Assembly (NCBI GenBank): GCA_015065445.1
Contig: SVQF01000011.1
Coordinates: forward strand, 1 to 32,807
From: Oscillospiraceae bacterium
GTDB lineage: Bacteria; Bacillota; Clostridia; Oscillospirales; Acutalibacteraceae
DNA length: 32,807 nucleotides
Direction of reading: 5' to 3'
The notes under the pieces were generated by a model. The model did no database searches, was not told the DNA's origin, and saw nothing but the letters and a program-made list of their open reading frames with translations. Position 1 is the first letter of the stretch; each line of letters opens with the position of its first letter. The position numbers and the translations under genes are program-made. Of the stretch, positions 32,294 to 32,807 are shown piece after piece.

Positions 32294-32807
32294 TGTCAAT
32301 TGACCTGAATCTTGTGAATTCCTTATCAAACGATAATTCGATAGTTCCTGTCTGACCGTGACGGTTTTTTGCAACAATGAGTTCGGTCAGTGAATCATCA
32401 ATATCGTCCTGCTTGTCCGCATCAACTTCGTTTCTGTAGTAATCCTCACGGTAAAGGAACATTACAATATCTGCATCCTGTTCGATTGAACCGGACTCAC
32501 GAAGGTCTGAGAGCTGCGGTCTGTGAGACTTTCCCCTGCCCTCTGTACCACGTGAAAGCTGAGCACAGCAGATAACAGGAATGTTAAGGTCTTTTGCCAT
32601 CATCTTCAGATTACGTGTAATCTCAGATACTTCCTGAACACGGTTTTCTTTACGTGAAGCAGAACTTATAAGACCGAGATAGTCAATCATAACACATTCG
32701 ACGTCCTTGAGTCTGCGAACCCTCGACTTGATTTCGGGTACTGTAATAGAAGAAGTGTCGTCAAGATAGAGCGGTATATCATTTAGCTGACCTGCAACGT
32801 TGCCTAT
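32274..32807 (-). CDS. dnaB: Replicative DNA helicase DnaB, C-terminal part
   Basis: Partial; 177 residues visible and the frame runs off the right edge (reads IGNVAGQLNDIPLYLDDTSS at the edge). RecA-like ATPase core: Walker B strand CVMIDYLGLI, CCAQLSRGTEGRG, RPQLSDLRESGSIEQDADIV, then LIVAKNRHGQTGTIELSFD and the final FTRF strand. It unwinds DNA ahead of the replisome as a hexamer. Walker A would lie beyond the window. An internal ATG at 32690 is not the start. Confidence 0.95.
   Translation of the reverse strand: MGNVAGQLNDIPLYLDDTSSITVPEIKSRVRRLKDVECVMIDYLGLISSASRKENRVQEVSEITRNLKMMAKDLNIPVICCAQLSRGTEGRGKSHRPQLSDLRESGSIEQDADIVMFLYREDYYRNEVDADKQDDIDDSLTELIVAKNRHGQTGTIELSFDKEFTRFRSIDNVRDFN

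Noticed and set aside
1-32807. CRISPR arrays, tRNA or rRNA genes, insertion sequences, phage genes
   Set aside because: No regularly spaced repeats, tRNA cloverleaf, transposase or integrase signatures were seen on either strand.

Overview
The window (about 32.8 kb, AT-rich, almost all genes on the minus strand) looks like core chromosome of an anaerobic, endospore-forming, low-GC Gram-positive of the Clostridia. Oscillospiraceae/Ruminococcus-type is my best guess. The reasons are the spoIIA operon, a spoVM gene, a T-box riboswitch, PASTA kinase and PP2C genes in the Bacillus-like order, and secreted proteins with a dockerin-like EF-hand. The genus is inference.

Layout. 1-3640: the N-terminus of a D-Ala-D-Ala carboxypeptidase (minus), divergent mtaB (plus), a GHL10-type lipoprotein (minus) overlapping mtaB tail to tail, a small zinc-ribbon-like protein and a lipoprotein (both plus). 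3666-5064: the spoIIAA-spoIIAB-sigF operon. A candidate Spo0A box and a -10 element lie inside the folC terminator upstream of it. 5148-9177: valS-folC behind a valine T-box leader with its own promoter. 9182-22302: one uninterrupted unit, yicC-remA-gmk-rpoZ-priA-def-fmt-(zinc peptidase)-rsmB-rlmN-prpC-prkC-rsgA-thiN-(49-codon membrane ORF)-spoVM, from a strong promoter at 22332-22360. This is the Bacillus subtilis yloC-to-spoVM order without coaBC and rpe. 22453-26165: an accessory secreted-protein patch with a 43-residue acidic peptide gene, a frameshifted large secreted protein and a BspA-like protein with one dockerin-like repeat. 26232-29001: uxaB-uxaA, the hexuronate (galacturonate) branch. 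29043-32807: dnaB (partial)-tilS-ftsH.

How the genes fit together. The long operon couples nucleotide supply (gmk), transcription (rpoZ), replication restart (priA), N-terminal formyl-Met handling (def, fmt), rRNA methylation (rsmB, rlmN), reversible Ser/Thr phosphorylation (prpC, prkC), ribosome maturation (rsgA) and thiamine activation (thiN). It ends in the spore-coat anchoring peptide SpoVM. I see no terminator between spoVM and the valS T-box, so operon read-through would meet the tRNA-Val-controlled terminator.

I found no mobile element, CRISPR array, tRNA or rRNA, and no clearly new multi-gene system. The most notable items are small genes that are easily missed (spoVM, a 49-codon membrane ORF with a hairpin over its start site, a 43-codon acidic peptide), the promoter-in-terminator layout at spoIIA, the frameshifted secreted protein and an unusually compact FolC.
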